Source of the DNA: Vesta saturnalis
Lineage: Eukaryota; Arthropoda; Insecta; Coleoptera; Lampyridae
Assembly: GCA_036346205.1 (NCBI GenBank)
Contig: JARFJB010000650.1
Location: 1,839,001 to 1,903,000, forward strand
DNA: 64,000 bases
Direction: 5' to 3'
Made by a program: the position numbers and the translations under genes. Under the pieces are notes generated by a model. That model did no database searches. It had not been told where the DNA came from and saw only the letters and a program-made list of their open reading frames with translations. The number at the start of each line of letters is the position of its first letter. The stretch's first letter is position 1. This document shows, in pieces, positions 43,896 to 56,800 of the stretch.

Positions 43896-46255
43896 AGATG
43901 ATTTAAATTACATTCGAGTAGCTATGTAAGTCACATAGTGAATTATTTCTTTGGTTTGTACAATTTGGTACATATCATTATATAATTCTAGATAAGAATG
44001 GTTAATAAACATTGAGATGTATGTAAACTTAAATATTTCTTAATATAATGTTAATATAAGTATAATCGACAGCACATTACATTGAAGTATAGGGTATGTT
44101 TGTTATCGTTATGATTTAATTCAAGTTCATAGTTAATAAGTTTATTTTGAACATAATGTTCCATGATGACATGTGATACAAGTTGTAGATGACAAAATAA
44201 TGTGAAAAACTAGATATAGGCTGGTATCAATGTCACAATTTAAATGTACGCAGCCAAGAATCATGAAAACATTCGTGTTAGTGCGATAAACGTATATCAG
44301 TGCTAAAATTACGAAAAACACAAGTACATTAGTGAGTAACTATAAAACATAAATTAAGCAGCAGCTCTTGAATTATTGTGTTTAATCAACATTTAAAGAC
44401 CTTAAACTAGTGATTTGCAACAATTCGACACTAGTCGTAGAAGAACTTATGAACCTATAAAAATGTTAAAATAAATTAAATTGAGACATGAACATTAAGT
44501 TTAAACACTTTCACAAACAGTTATAGTGGTTAAAAGTGTGAAATTATACATTGAAAATTGTGTTAACAATATGAGGTTATGTTATTTCCTCACATAAAAT
44601 TTATATAAAAACTATTTTAGATTGAGACGATTTGTGTAAAATAAATTAGTAGAGGCAAAAATAGTAAAGTAGCCTCAATTTCAAGTTACAATTCACTATA
44701 TTTGTGTCCATTTTGTCAAATTTAGTTTCTAAGAGTGTTGAAAAAATTAAAATAATTTTCCTTTCAAATTGGCCGTAGGCATGTAAAAGATGAATATTTA
44801 TGTGTAGTAGCATCCCATATTCATGTGGAAATCATTTCCAGGCCTGTAAAGTACATAAAATTAGCGTAAAATCAATAATTCAGTGTGAAAATTAACTTAG
44901 TTATTAAGTGTAGGAATTAGTTCGTATTTGGTTTTAAATTATAGAGAAATTTATGTAGATTATGAATATGTTATTAGTTTTAAGATAGGTTTAAGGGGGC
45001 AAAAGTTATAGGGTTTTGAAATTATATCGTAATGTAAAAATTGCTGTAGCCAATCAGAATTTAGGAAACATTCTTGGTAACTAATGATAAAAATCGAAAA
45101 TTTTGGTCGTTAACCATATTCATATAAATAGAAGTGCTGAAGGATTACAATCTCTCTTAATTTTCCTCTGTTTCAACAGCTTGCTAAAGTAAGATGTTGC
45201 CAAATTTGTTTTGTGAAATTATTTTTAAACAAAATAACGTCACTTCGTTAAAAACAAAGTGCGATTTTAGTATCGGAAGTGTTAAAGAAACAAGTGATAG
45301 TCTTTTGTCGGGAAATAATTAAATTAAGGTTAGTTTACCTTTTTAAAAATCAAAATCGGAGGTTATCGATAGTTAATGAAAATATTTCCGCAGTTTCGAC
45401 ATTGTTTGTTTTTAAGTTTATATTGTTTACGTTGTTATGGATATTTAATTGTGTTCTCTTCGTGTTATTATCATTATACACCTTATTTGCTGGAAGTGTG
45501 TTTAATTTATAATATCCTTCAAACTATCCATGCTTTCAAAATTTATTTTGAAATACATATAAGAAGTGTGATGATCCTAAAAATAAAGATTCATCAAAAA
45601 TATAATAACATTAGTGAAACTTACCTAAACGTATAAGCTGTTAATATTGAAGAAAATTTGGATGTTCGAGGAGCAGAGTTGGAGTTCGAAGGAGCTGTTT
45701 TCTACAATCAACTTCAGCAGCAGTAACCAAAAAAGGAGGACATTTTATGTGAGTACTTTATTGTTGACATTGATATTTTATTGTTGTGTTCATAATTTCA
45801 ATCCTTTGTAACAATCATGATGTGCAACAACGTGTATGCATGTCCAAAGGGAATATTATTTGTTCTAAAAATTTAAATGGTTAATAATAATATTGTTTAA
45901 ATTCAAACGTATTTATACTTACATGTATGTCGAATTTCACTTTTTATTGTAATCAAAAGTCACATGTTTGCGTATTCACAGCGCATGCCCAAGTATACTT
46001 TTGAAGAATTTTTGTTATGTATAAGGTGTGACACAAATATTAATGCAAATTAAAATTTATAATTCAAGTTCTTTGAGCAAGTTAGATACGATAAAACATA
46101 ATTGGACATTAACTCAATGTGCATTAATCAAATTAACTATAATTATTATATTCAAGATCTTAGTATAATTCAAATAAATAATCATTTATTTTATCATTTA
46201 AAAATAAAGTTTCTTCTAAATTTTGATCCCTATCCCCTTTGATGAGTCTTTACAT
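43893..46255 (-). repeat. Large unclassified repeat family, copy 3
   Basis: Inverted relative to copies 1 and 2. From 46255 downward it starts with GACTCATCAAAGGGGATAGGGATCAAAATTT and ends ATTTAAATCATCTCAATATA at 43893. It includes the segment equal to 15430-15890 of copy 1 that copy 2 lacks. A 75-codon + frame at 45279-45512 with hydrophobic runs is not conserved in the other copies, so I do not call it. Confidence 0.75.
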
Positions 46256-46431
46256 GCGGCTGTTTTTAAAAGTTAGTTTGGGCAATTTAAATAATTATAA
46301 TAAGGATATCATCTTAAAAGTTATACTTCATGTTTATATCCAACTATATAAATAATATTAACATTTAATAAAAATAATTTAAATAATTAAAAATAAATAA
46401 AGTAGAGTGTGAGGAGTTAAAGAACAGTACA

Positions 46432-46433
<2 letters not shown>

Positions 46434-46490
<57 letters not shown>
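46434..46490. repeat. (TA)n microsatellite
   Basis: About 28 TA units, 180 bp outside repeat copy 3. Confidence 0.95.
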
Positions 46491-46491
<1 letters not shown>

Positions 46492-47520
46492 ACAAGATGG
46501 GTCAATCAACAAACAAGCGAAGGCAATGCCAATAAATGTGCCAATAAATCAGAAGAATTGCAAAATCGGGGAAAAAAGTAGTATGTGGGAAATGGGTTGG
46601 CATTATAACTAAAGAAATTATATGTTCAGGGTGTATTTAATTATTCATTGTGTATTAGTATCTTCAAAATAAAAAGTTTACAGTTTGGGTTTATTATTTT
46701 GCCTTTACAATGTAATTCTAAACTCCGGTGAATTTGACCGGTATCGCAACTATAGGTAAATGAATTATGGCTAGGCCACTATGTATCTAGGTGTTGGCGT
46801 ACTGCCATAGATGGATGAGGGAGGGGTGCTCCATCATACATAAAATGTCCTGAGGGGACATCTTATAGATTCTCGGAGGAACATTTTGCAAAAAACAGTC
46901 TAAGTAGGTTCGTCCATTTAACCACGCAGGTAGCTAGTAGGCTCCCACTAAAGCATTTCTAACCAAACCACACGTTGACAGAAAATTTGTACCTATTTAC
47001 ATGTATCGCATGAGGATTTTATTGTTCTCACCCATCATTGTATTTTGTAAAAGTTCGGAAATTCTTATAAATTGGGGTATTCAGGCTGAATTGGGCTGGT
47101 TGAGGTATTGAAATACTAGCTGTGCAGAAACAAAATTTGAGGATTATTGCACACATTTATGAGAATTATAATACTTTATACTAACATTTTATTTCATGTT
47201 AAGGGTTGAATTTACAACAATACATTTAAGTGTTTTTCAAATTATTTTCTTAGTGTAGTTCATCACTTCACTTTTTATCATCTTTGAATTATTGAAGGGT
47301 TGAAGGATCCTAGGATTTTTTTACCACAAATAATATAAGTAGAGTAAAAAATGTAAACATTTTTATTTTTTTTATGTAGCTACATACACTCATCCAGAAG
47401 AAGAATGCTCTAAGAAAACTATTTAGTAACGTAAAAAATAAATTTACGGCTAATAGCACTACAAGAGAAATTAAAAAAAAATTAAACAGTTTTATTCCAA
47501 CATTTAGTTACTTACATCCC
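46491..47520. other. Non-coding stretch, nothing recognised
   Basis: Contains a somewhat GC-richer patch (46780-46960) with no recognised identity. No gene seen. Confidence 0.4.
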
Positions 47521-47527
47521 CTAAAAA

Positions 47528-48715
47528 CTAAAAAAATAAATACACTGCTAAACATCCAAATGTACAAAGCACGTTTTGCGTGTTCCTTATATTTTGATGC
47601 ACATTTTCTAAAAAATTATTAGTCTCAGACAATTCAATTGTTAGTTGTCTCACTGTTTTCACTCCCGATATCTCACTGTTTATGTAGCCATTCAAAACGT
47701 TTTGCAACCACCTTACGCTTTCTTTTTTTTTTAAACTGTTCAATGGTTGTTGGATCCTCAGTTTGGTGCAGGGAACCATGGGATTCATGCCCTTCTTCCC
47801 TAATCAGATCCAGCGGTTGTGATGTCACAGTTGCAAGTGTAATGCTAGAAAAAATTATAATTGATTAAATTAGTAATGTATCTATCACAGAAAATATCTG
47901 GTGTGAAACAATATATGACCTTCCAATCTATAAAGTGGAAATTAAAAGAAGTGGAATAATTTTAATTATCATTTTTTTTAGAATAACTATGCAACCTTTT
48001 TTTAGACGTTTATAACGAAAACAGGCAACACTGTATAAACAAAAACAATAATCTATGTCAGACTGAAGTTTAAAACTTCATGTCCGATAGAGATTAATGG
48101 ACATAAACACATATTAACTTAAAAAAATTCCAACGCCGCCCAGCTTGTATTTCAATAATACAGTTTAACCATTTTCATTTATATTAGTTAATATTTGGAC
48201 TTACTTTGCGTTATATTAAGAAACGTTATAAACAAAAGATATGTAAAATTAAATTTTCCTTAAAAAATATGTCTCCACCTTTTCTTATAGAATTAATCGT
48301 TATTCATATATTTGAAGTAACACACATTCTACCTCAGGAACTTTTTGCCGGTAAATTGCGCGTCGTATCAACAATTGCATGGAACACAATTAATCGATAT
48401 GTTTAGGGTGTCTATCTAGGTATTTTTATATATTTGAAATATGCTGCTTTTTTAGCAACTCCTTTCTTGTTTTTTTTCTTTTTCGTTATGAATTTTTAAT
48501 AATGTTTGTGATATATTATCTCTTTTCTTGATTGGTTTTTCATCATTATTATGATCCAAATTGCAATCAGATTTTACACTACTATTAGTAGTACCACGAA
48601 GTATTTCTGGTTCTATACTGTCATAGGGATGTCCAACTGCAAGTGCTCCAAGGACCGCTTTAAAAAAATGCGTTTTGGAGAGCCGCATTACAAAGTACTT
48701 CGTATGCAACTTTAT
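47528..48715 (-). pseudogene. Unrecognised coding sequence, two exons or fragments
   Basis: Two protein-like minus-strand parts. The upstream one (48715-48460) reads AVLGALAVGHPYDSIEPEILRG, then acidic and basic segments ending KIHNEKEKK. The downstream one (47845-47528) starts after a plausible acceptor (TTTTTTCTAG) with ITLATVTSQPLDLIREEG. It continues, after a shift in an A-run near 47730, as ESVRWLQNVLNGYINSEISG and a helical region NNFLENVHQNIRNTQNV, with a hydrophobic end. Both breaks fall in homopolymers (near 48668 and 47730), so they may be sequence errors. The space between holds a repeat. I do not recognise the family; it could be a transposon-derived or a host gene. Confidence 0.35.
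47880..48400 (+). repeat. Low-copy repeat, copy 1
   Basis: Matches 60860-61330 in the same orientation: AAAATATCTGGTGTG, AAGTGGAAATTAAAA, ATGCAACC, AACGAAAA-AGGCAAC, ATAATCT-TGTCA and GTTATTCATATATTTGAA. It lies in the presumed intron of the preceding feature. No gene in either copy. Confidence 0.65.
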
Positions 48716-48839
48716 CAGTTAGTTTTAATAGGTATGGTATATAAAGAAAAAACGCGTTTGTATTATTATTTTAATTTATTCAAAAAAATATCTACTTACA
48801 AAAAAATTAGTGAGAAATTAGAGGATGTTGATTTTACTA

Positions 48840-50552
48840 ACTAATGCATCAATATTAACTTTAATATTTGTTGTTGATAAAAGAAACAACTGAGTAAGTG
48901 GCTTATCAGAGGGAACATCTATATTTTGACTTTATAAATTTCATATTGGAAAAGCTGCTTTGTAAAGATACGTGCTTCCAGCATTGAGCCCAGTGTAAGC
49001 CCTAAGTTTCGCAAGTTGGAATATCGTTGTTCTGGCAGCAACTTGAAAAATCCAATCCAGTTTCAGTTCTTCCTTGGTAAAAGGATCTGGTTAGAAGTCA
49101 CACAATTCCAGTTGAAGTTCTGCTCTGCTTACATTCTCAACTGAAATTGTAAGGGCTGGTGAAAACTAAAACTCTCTTTCTATTTGTTTAAAATCGCTAA
49201 ATCGTTTATCAAATTCTTCTGCAACTGTGTCAATGTATTTTATGTGAGGTAAATTTGAAACTTCCTCAAAATCTTTTATTTCTTACAACTTGGAAAAATG
49301 AAAATCTTTTTTTCTAATGAAGACTTGAAAAGCTTAATCTTATTCTTAAACCCATTTATGTCCAAATAAGTTGGCAATATTCTGCTGTTTTCCTTGTAGC
49401 TTCAAATTGGATTCGTTAAGGTGAGATGTCAGGTCTGTTAAAAATGCAAGGTCTGCTAAAAATTGTGCATCTACCATTTGATTTTCCAGTTCCGTAGTGT
49501 TGGACTTGACTTCATCTTTAAGGAAAATAGGAATCTCCTTGCGCAGAGCGAAGCATCGTTGCAAACAATTTCCGGCGCTTAACCAACGAATATCGGTGTG
49601 AAGTAACAAGTCCCCATATGCAGCATCTACTTCGGCTAAAAATCACGAAACTTTCTGCGGGTTAAAATACGATTGCCCTCTAATAATATTAGTTATTTTA
49701 ACAACCACTTTCATGACATTCATTTGACGTAAGGATTTTCCACATAGGGCCTCTTGGTGAATAATACAGTGTATGAAAGGACAGTTGATGTTATTTTGTT
49801 TCAAGAGTCCTGCAAATCCAATTTCAGTTCCTATCATAGCTCTGGCTCCATCAGTAACAATACAGGAACGTTTATCGAATTCGTAGTCTGATACCACCTT
49901 ATTTACAGCTTCAAAGATATCTGTACCCTTGGTTGTACCATGGAGGAATAAGATCAAGCAACTCCTCTGCACACTGAAGTCGTTTTGAATAGTTCGGATA
50001 AAATTACAAGCTGGCTAATGTCGGACGGATCATATATTTACATCCTTCAACCATGTTATGCAGTTTTTTGTAGACGTATTGATTGATATGGTCCACCGTC
50101 TTGCAATTGTTTGATGCAACACTGAGACTGTTTCGAATATTTCGGCAATTTTGTTTCATTGAATTGTTTTGCCTTTTTATTGCACAATTTTAATTAGCAC
50201 TCCATCACTAAAGGTTTCTTCGCTCTGACAATTTCAACGCTACTTCGTAAGAAGCGGCAATACTGCGCTTGTTATCAGTGTCAGATTTTTTAAAAAATGT
50301 TGTTTGTTGTTTGAGTTTTTTCTTATAATCCGTAATGATAGCCTTTCTTGACTCCCCTGTATATTGATGAAATGTTTTCTCGTGTAACGTAGTGTAATGT
50401 CTTTTCATATTATATTCTTTGGGAACCGATAGTACTTGCATACAAATAATGCACTGAAATTTATTATTGTTGTTTGTGATTAAATAGTCTGATTCCCAAC
50501 GGTCATTATAAACTCGATGTTCATTCGTTATTTTTCTTTTCTGCGAAGACAT
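48840..50552 (-). pseudogene. hAT-type transposase, GTF2IRD2/ZBED-like, broken
   Basis: Start MSSQKRKITNEH at 50552, then a BED-like zinc finger. The finger has C-x2-C in F-Q-C-I-I-C and a His pair in H-Y-T-T-L-H. The middle (49972-49643) has G-T-T-K-G-T-D-I-F-E-A-V and T-D-G-A-R-A-M, then F-I-H-C-I-I-H-Q-E-A-L, all standard for this hAT group. 49609-49346 carries D-I-R-W-L-S-x-G-x-x-L-x-R, the hAT W-motif region. A shifted C-terminal part to about 48890 has KDFEEVSNLPHIKYID and G-S-T-Y-L-C, the dimerization region. Frameshifts and stops separate at least four pieces. Related sequences in animals include the domesticated GTF2IRD2 and ZBED proteins, but the lesions here argue for a dead transposon. 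Confidence 0.82.
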
Positions 50553-50899
50553 ATTTCACCGAGTATTTCACTTAGAAAGGCTTTAGAATTGGTGCGTACT
50601 ACACCGTAGAACAATTATTAACTAACTCTGCCCCGTCCCGCTTGACTCAACCTCTTTATATATATAGCGCGTGGCTTCCCGAATATTCGAGAGTGACCGA
50701 GTAAGATCGGTCCGATTTCCAGTAACTTCGCTGCGACCTTCTATCCGTCGCCAGTGGCGTCACACGTTATTTTATTTGTATTTTATGATTAATGTAACAA
50801 TTGTGCATATTTCGTATTTGAAGGTAACAGTAACGTGTTGGACAGCACTGACTGATGTATTGATTTTATTTCAAATTCATAAGGTACCGTCATTCTAGA
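50553..50899 (+). other. Flank of the hAT pseudogene
   Basis: Contains a GC-richer segment (50640-50760, GTGACCGAGTAAGATCGGTCCG with an inverted GACCGA/TCGGTC pair and CCAGTGGCGTCACACG) that may be the 5' end of the hAT element. Terminal repeats and an 8-bp duplication were not identified. Confidence 0.35.
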
Positions 50900-51130
50900 T
50901 GCTCCTAAGTATTATTATGCTCCACTGCTTTTGTTTGTTTAATAATTGTTTTGTAACGATTTATACATTGATCAGATGCCTTATCAACTTTTAAGAAGGT
51001 TTTTAAATCATTAGATATTTGTACCCACATTTGCTTTTTAGTCTTAAATTTTTTCATATGTCCCACCATAGATAAATATGCTTCATACTGGTTTAGAAGA
51101 TATTTAGTTTCATTTGTTGTCTATTCTGAA
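50900..51130 (-). pseudogene. Myb/SANT-like domain fragment
   Basis: The minus strand reads ETKYLLNQYEAYLSMVGH, then KKFKTKKQMWVQISNDLK, then ASDQCINRYKTIIKQTK. This is the three-helix pattern of an MSANTD/Harbinger-type Myb domain, with K-T-K-K-x-M-W and C-x-N-R-Y-K in register. It is one domain without a visible start. Related to the pseudogene at 16270-16840 in layout but quite different in sequence. Confidence 0.6.
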
Positions 51131-51191
51131 ATATAACATTAATGTTATATACTAACTTGGACAAAGGTCAGCTATACAAACTAGTTGTTTT

Positions 51192-51269
51192 TATATTGAA
51201 ATTTGGTAGAAACATTCACTGTAACAGTTCGAACTGTTATAGTGAATGTTTCTACCAAATTTCAATATA
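51192..51269. repeat. 78-bp spacerless palindrome
   Basis: Two 39-bp arms (51192-51230 and 51231-51269) with one mismatch. At that position the transcript would form a G-U pair. The centre is GTTCGAAC. There is no loop beyond the palindrome itself. Confidence 0.9.
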
Positions 51270-51533
51270 AGTTAAAATTACAGTTCGTCATATTTTTCGT
51301 TATAAAATCTAGTTGTTTTTATTTCAACTTTTTCTTCTGAAGTAAACAGTTCTGTGTTTTTGGTTTCAGAATGGTTATCGTAACTAGCCAATGGAAAGCT
51401 TACAAAATATAATTATAGTGGTATATTAGCACATAATTAGTTATTTACAGATTTATTGTATCTGTAGACATAGTAACAAGTTTTACATCATCTTCGATTT
51501 GTATGCAATTATTGTCAATTAATGATACGATAC

Positions 51534-52654
51534 TGTAACAACCTTTTTTTTTGTGGTTGTATTAAAAAATACGTTAATCTAAGATCATTAATTTATTTGG
51601 CGTAAAATTAGAGGAGTTTTTAATTATTTACATGTAAAATTGAGAAAGGCAACTTAAATTGCATTTCATAGAACATATATTTTGGGTGTAATATTATATA
51701 AATAGTTATAGTTCTTTCTTTAAAATTGGACTCGATCATTGTATTTCGCGCAATGCGTGACCACTTCTTGAGGGGGCACTTACAAGCGTTTCTAAAGCCT
51801 CTATTTTTACTTCACTTGCTGCTGAATGCTAAAGCAGAAGACATTGTTATAATGGTTTTACTTAATTTTATTTTGGTGGCATCAGAATTTTGGTGGTAAG
51901 TTATTTTTCAATTCATTATATTTTAAGCTTAAGCATTTGCTCTTTCCAGGCACTCCCGTACACTCACGTACAATCATTATAGTACTTATATCACTCATGT
52001 ACACTTAAGTACACTCATTATAGTACTTATATTATTCCCTTATACTCACTTAAGGCACTTATTTACTTACTTACTTACTCATAGTTATATTTATATTTTA
52101 AATGGCTCTTAAGTTACTTATTTACACAAGTTTGTCTTCATTCAAATAATATCATCTTAAAATGCAATTTTAATACAATAAAACATCAAGAATACAACAA
52201 GTTTAGTGGATCGAAAATCCCTTCAAATACATAATTGATCGTGTTGTTACAAGAATACGCAAGGAAGATGTAGAAACGCTTTCATACTGGTTATGTCGCA
52301 AATTTTATATTTTTTAAGCTTAGCTTTAAAACCTTTTCTTGCCTCTCTTAACCATCCATATATTGTAAATAAACTTAATTGCACATTGTTAATTTTGATA
52401 TTTATAGAAAATTATTGTTCATTATTTAGGTTTTGTTATTCCTTGACAAAGATAACATGGCGCTCGAGAATACATTTAATTATATATTTTTTAATTTTTA
52501 CATTGTTTTTATTAATTAGAGAAAGGAAAATAATTAAGCAGGTGAGAAACAAGCCGCATTTCAGGTGTGTTAACAAGGCAATATAGTAGAACCCTCCCTA
52601 TATTTAATCAACCGATTGTGGACGAGACGGCATATAATTAGTGGTGAAAGGTTA
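51534..52654 (+). mobile_element. Solo LTR of the split-retrotransposon family
   Basis: Starts TGTAACAACCTTTTTTTTT and follows the LTRs at 1375 and 8533 in order: AAAAAATACGTTAAT, GAGAAAGGCAACTTAAATTGCAT, CACTTGCTGCTGAATGC, GGTGGTAAGTTATTTTT, AAGCAGGTGAGAAAC and ACCCTCCCTATATTTAATCAACCGAT. It ends near AATTAGTGGTGAAAGGTTA. No internal region adjoins, so it is a solo LTR. A target duplication is not obvious. Confidence 0.75.
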
Positions 52655-52812
52655 GTAATTCAATTTGTTAAATAATTTGTATTTAGAGATTACATTTGGC
52701 GTTTAATCAATGTACAAATTACATCACCACTTTATTATTATTTTTATTATTATAATACGATATACTGATAGGAATAATCGTTGGATTCTACATACGAAAA
52801 ACGATAAACATT

Positions 52813-53049
52813 TTAATAAACTTGTATATCATACATATATTTACCAGTTATTTCTTTAAATACATGTTCTTCTACGGACACTGTTACGATATCCTCATTA
52901 ATTTTAAAGTGAATATTACGGCTCATGATGAATAAAACATAACCTATATTTCGGCTACCAACTAATTTTGTGTATTCCACTTCCACTTGTGTATTCAGAT
53001 CTAGGGATGTTGTATGCGACCCTGAGTAGTGCAATGCTGACACTAGCAT
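52813..53049 (-). CDS. Hypothetical protein exon
   Basis: 78-codon frame from ATG 53049 that looks protein-like: MLVSALHYSGSHTTSLDLN, then IGYVLFIMSRNIHFKINEDI and VSVEEHVFKEITG. After ITG comes a donor-like GTAAATATATG on the minus strand, so the frame may be a first exon ending near 52842, with the rest not found. I recognise no family. It could be a host gene exon or part of an unknown element. Confidence 0.3.
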   Translation of the reverse strand: MLVSALHYSGSHTTSLDLNTQVEVEYTKLVGSRNIGYVLFIMSRNIHFKINEDIVTVSVEEHVFKEITGKYMYDIQVY

Positions 53050-53062
53050 TGATTGGTTAAGC

Positions 53063-53880
53063 GCGGGTCACACTAGGCTGGTTGCCAGCCCCAACTTGTG
53101 CAATCCGCTACTGGCAGCCATCAATCAGCTTGGTGTGAACATAAAATTCCCCGCCAGCCGGCTAGTATTTGTTAGCGGCTGGTGAAATTGGAGATGTTCA
53201 ATTTTGGTAACCAGGCAGCGGCGACTAGCAGGTCACGTGACTCACTCACCATCCGATGCCACCACCGAGCAACGCAGTGTGACCACTCAAGCAGCGCATC
53301 TAGGGCGAGTAAATCTGCACATGACACGTGGTTCTTTGTTCTGTTAATATTACTTTAATTACTATAATAATTATCAGTGTTAGTTTATTATTATTATTAA
53401 TGACCGAGTTAAAGTGGACGGGAAACGAAATAATTTCTTTTGAAATATATTTCAAAATCATCTGTGTTTGTGGGACGTTTCGTCCAAAGATTATTTGAAT
53501 CGAAACATAAAAGATGCGTAGTACAAAATTTTATTCGAAGACTTAATATTAGCAGGGATTCCTTGTACAGTGTAATCAGTTAAAAAAAATTAATTCTTTG
53601 TATCCATGGCCTAACCAACCATCATCTCTGATTGCGGTTAAGCGGGCAGTGATGCTCGTTAAGCTCGTTCTGTATTTCTGAACAAAGCTCCCCCCTTTTA
53701 CAACCGCTTAATTAATTGTTTACGTGGACCCACAGACGACATGCTTGCTAAAAGCGACGAAACGAAATAGCGAGTAGTAGCAGGCAGTGTGACCAGGATG
53801 CCCGCCGCTGCTTTCTGTTGCTACTACCCGCCGCTGATCAAAAGCGGCTAGCGCTTTTACTCGCCATTGGAAAACGATAT
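53063..53880. repeat. GC-richer inverted-repeat region, MITE-like
   Basis: GGTCACACTAGGCTGGTTGCC at 53063 faces the reverse word AGTGTGACC at 53272-53280 and again at 53783-53791. GGCTGG/CCAGCC and CCGCCGCTG/CAGCGGCGACT-type pairs are frequent. It seems to be one or two non-autonomous elements with ends GGTCACACT. Boundaries and target duplications are uncertain. The P-like element inserted at its right side. Confidence 0.4.
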
Positions 53881-53888
53881 GAGTCAAC

Positions 53889-56800
53889 CTTAGAATATAA
53901 AACAGAAAGGAAGGAGCATACCGTAACTCCCACCACTAATAAGCGAGGGACCAAATCGGCCATCTTCACCCTCTATCTATGACTCATTGTTTTGCATGTT
54001 GGTTATAAATGTTTTTAAATATTGAGAGATTTGCTCTTTTCAGTGTTCGAAGTTGGATTCTTTGCAAAAGAAGTTATACGTGTGTTTCAATTGAAATAAT
54101 TTTAATTTTATGTAGCATTGTCTGTGTCAATTAGGAGAACATTTCGATATTTGAAGACGCTTTAAATTTATGAACTATGGTTAGTTTTGCATCTTGTGGC
54201 TGCTCTCTTACAACGAAAAATAAAAATGCTGGTGTAACATTTCACAAGTAAGTAGTTTTGTTGCTAATATATTGAAAAAATAAAAGTATTTCATTTGAAC
54301 AAATTTGAAGGTTAGAAAATTCAAAACATTACGTAGTGCATGGGCGTAGCATGGGGTAGGTAACGTTTTTGAAAGCACGTGTATCAACAACAGCACCTTT
54401 TCAGATGTTATATAAGGGTATTCTATGCTAAATTACAGGATATTAATATTGTCGAAATACATGCTCAACTTCGCAATGAATATTATCATTTCAACTTTAT
54501 TTATGTTCTAGCTTTCCTAAAAATGAAAAGCACAAAGCACAATGGATTGCTTTTTTGAGGAAGCCTGAATTTATACCCAAAAGAAGTAGTGTTTTATGCT
54601 CCTATCATTTAGCTAATAATTGTTTCGATCGAACATCAAAGGTGAAAGTAAGACTGTTTCCAAATGCTATTCCGACAATTGAAGTGGTCCGTTTAAAATA
54701 TGTGAGCAACTAAATATTATACCCAAAAAAGAAGTAGATTTTGGTGAAAATTGTTTATTAAAGATTAATTTATTTTAGGTAAGGACATTTAATACAATGG
54801 TTACGAGTTCTGTGGTAGATGTGGAGAATGAATCTCAAAGCCCAGATATACTGCCTTCAACTTTTACAGGACAACATTTTTCTTCAACACCTTCAGAAAT
54901 AGGTTTGTTACATTTGGAAGAAACACCTCGTGAAGGAAACTTGAAAAGAAAAATCCATGACTTGGAAAGAACTAACAGTTTGAAAAGTCACAAAATACGT
55001 AAACTGCAGAAAAAAAAGACGTATATCTTCATTGAAGGCAATTACAGTGGAGCAGAAAAAGAAAAATCTATTGCAAGAAGAACATGAAAATGTGATTATA
55101 GACCACTTCGGAAAAATAAAGAGTTGATTCAAAGGCTTTTGAACAAATCACAAAACAAGATGGTAAGCAAATCCTTTGAACAGTCTGTACGGGATTTTGC
55201 AGTCACATTACATTATTTCTCGCCAAAAGCTTATACTTATGTTCGCCAAAAATTTGAAAATTGTTTACCACACCCAAAAACTTTGTCCAAGTGGTATTCA
55301 TCTATAAATGCAAAGCCTGGATTCACTTCAGAGGCTTTTGATTTTTTAAAACTGAAGGTACAAAATTCAAATAAAAAAATTATTTGTTCTTCGATTTTTG
55401 ACGAGATAGCAATCAAAAAACGTTTAGAATATGTTGGAAATGAGTATTATGGGTATCTTAATTTTGGTAGTGATTTATATGGGGATTCCATGGATCTAGC
55501 CACTGAGGCTTTAGATGGTAGTGTGCATTAATGAACCATGGAAACTACCAATAGGCTATTTTTTATTGCAGGCATCAACAGCCAGCAAAAGCATCTCTAT
55601 CCAAACAAGCCCTAATATTATTACAGGATGCAGGTGTTACTGTAAGTAACATAACTTTTGATGGTTGTGTGGCTAATTTTAGTATGTGTAATATTTTGAA
55701 CTGTCATTTTAGTCATAATAACATAGTAGCAGATTTTACATATGAAAATCATAAATATTTTTACTCCCTGATCCGTGCATATGATAAAACTGGTAAGAAA
55801 TTGTTTTGGTGAAAAAGAAGGTTTGTTAATATTGATGGTGAAATGATTGATTTTGACTTTGTTGAAAAACTGAATTATTTGCAAGAAAGGGAGGGCTTCA
55901 GCTTGAACTAAACTAAGAAAGCAACATATTCAGTTTTCAAACAAAATGAAAGTAAAACTTGCTACTCAATTATTGAGCCGTTCAGTGTCGGAGGCCTTAA
56001 TGTATTGCAAAATGAACTGCATTTAAAAGAATTCGAAAATTTTAGTGCAACAGCAAAATTTATAATTGCAATCAATAATACCTTTGACATTTTGAATTCC
56101 CATAAAATTTCGGATTTTGATTTCAAACAGGCAATGTGTAAAAAAATATTGATAATATTAGGATATTCAATGAAGAAATTACTCAATATTTTAAAAACTT
56201 AAAATTCACAGATGGCACTCTCATCCTGCATTCCCAAAGAAAGACTGGGTTTCTAGGTCTGTTAATTGGTCTGAAAACTGTATTAGGATTGTATGATCAA
56301 TATGTCTCAAAGGAGATTTAAAGTTGATTCCTACATACAAGCTTAATCAAGACCATATTGAGCTCTTCTTCGAACAATCCGTTTCAAGGGGATACAATAA
56401 CAACCCCATCTGCAGACAATTTACTGCAGCTTTTAAAAATTATAATTCATTCAGAGGTGAGGGAAGGTGGGGCTGGAAACTGTATACCTCTTGAGGATAT
56501 TAATATCCTAAATGTGAGCTCGAAAACTAAACCTCCTGAACAAATTATCAACGAATCTGTATCAAATGGTTTGGAAATAAATGACCCCCAGGATGACCAT
56601 CTCATAAATAAGTTTATGATTGATCATGATTACGCCTTAAATTATGACTCTTTATCACTCTATAAATCGGCAGTAGTAACCTACATTGCTGGTTTTGTTT
56701 CCTTCAGATTAGGGCAGAAACTGAAATGTGAACACTGTGTTTCGCAATTATTTGGAGATAAAGTATAAATCTATGGGCGGCTTGAGTTATCGTACATGTT

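Noticed and set aside
45279..45512. 77-codon hydrophobic frame
   Set aside because: Lies in the large repeat family; the frame is not kept in the other two copies.
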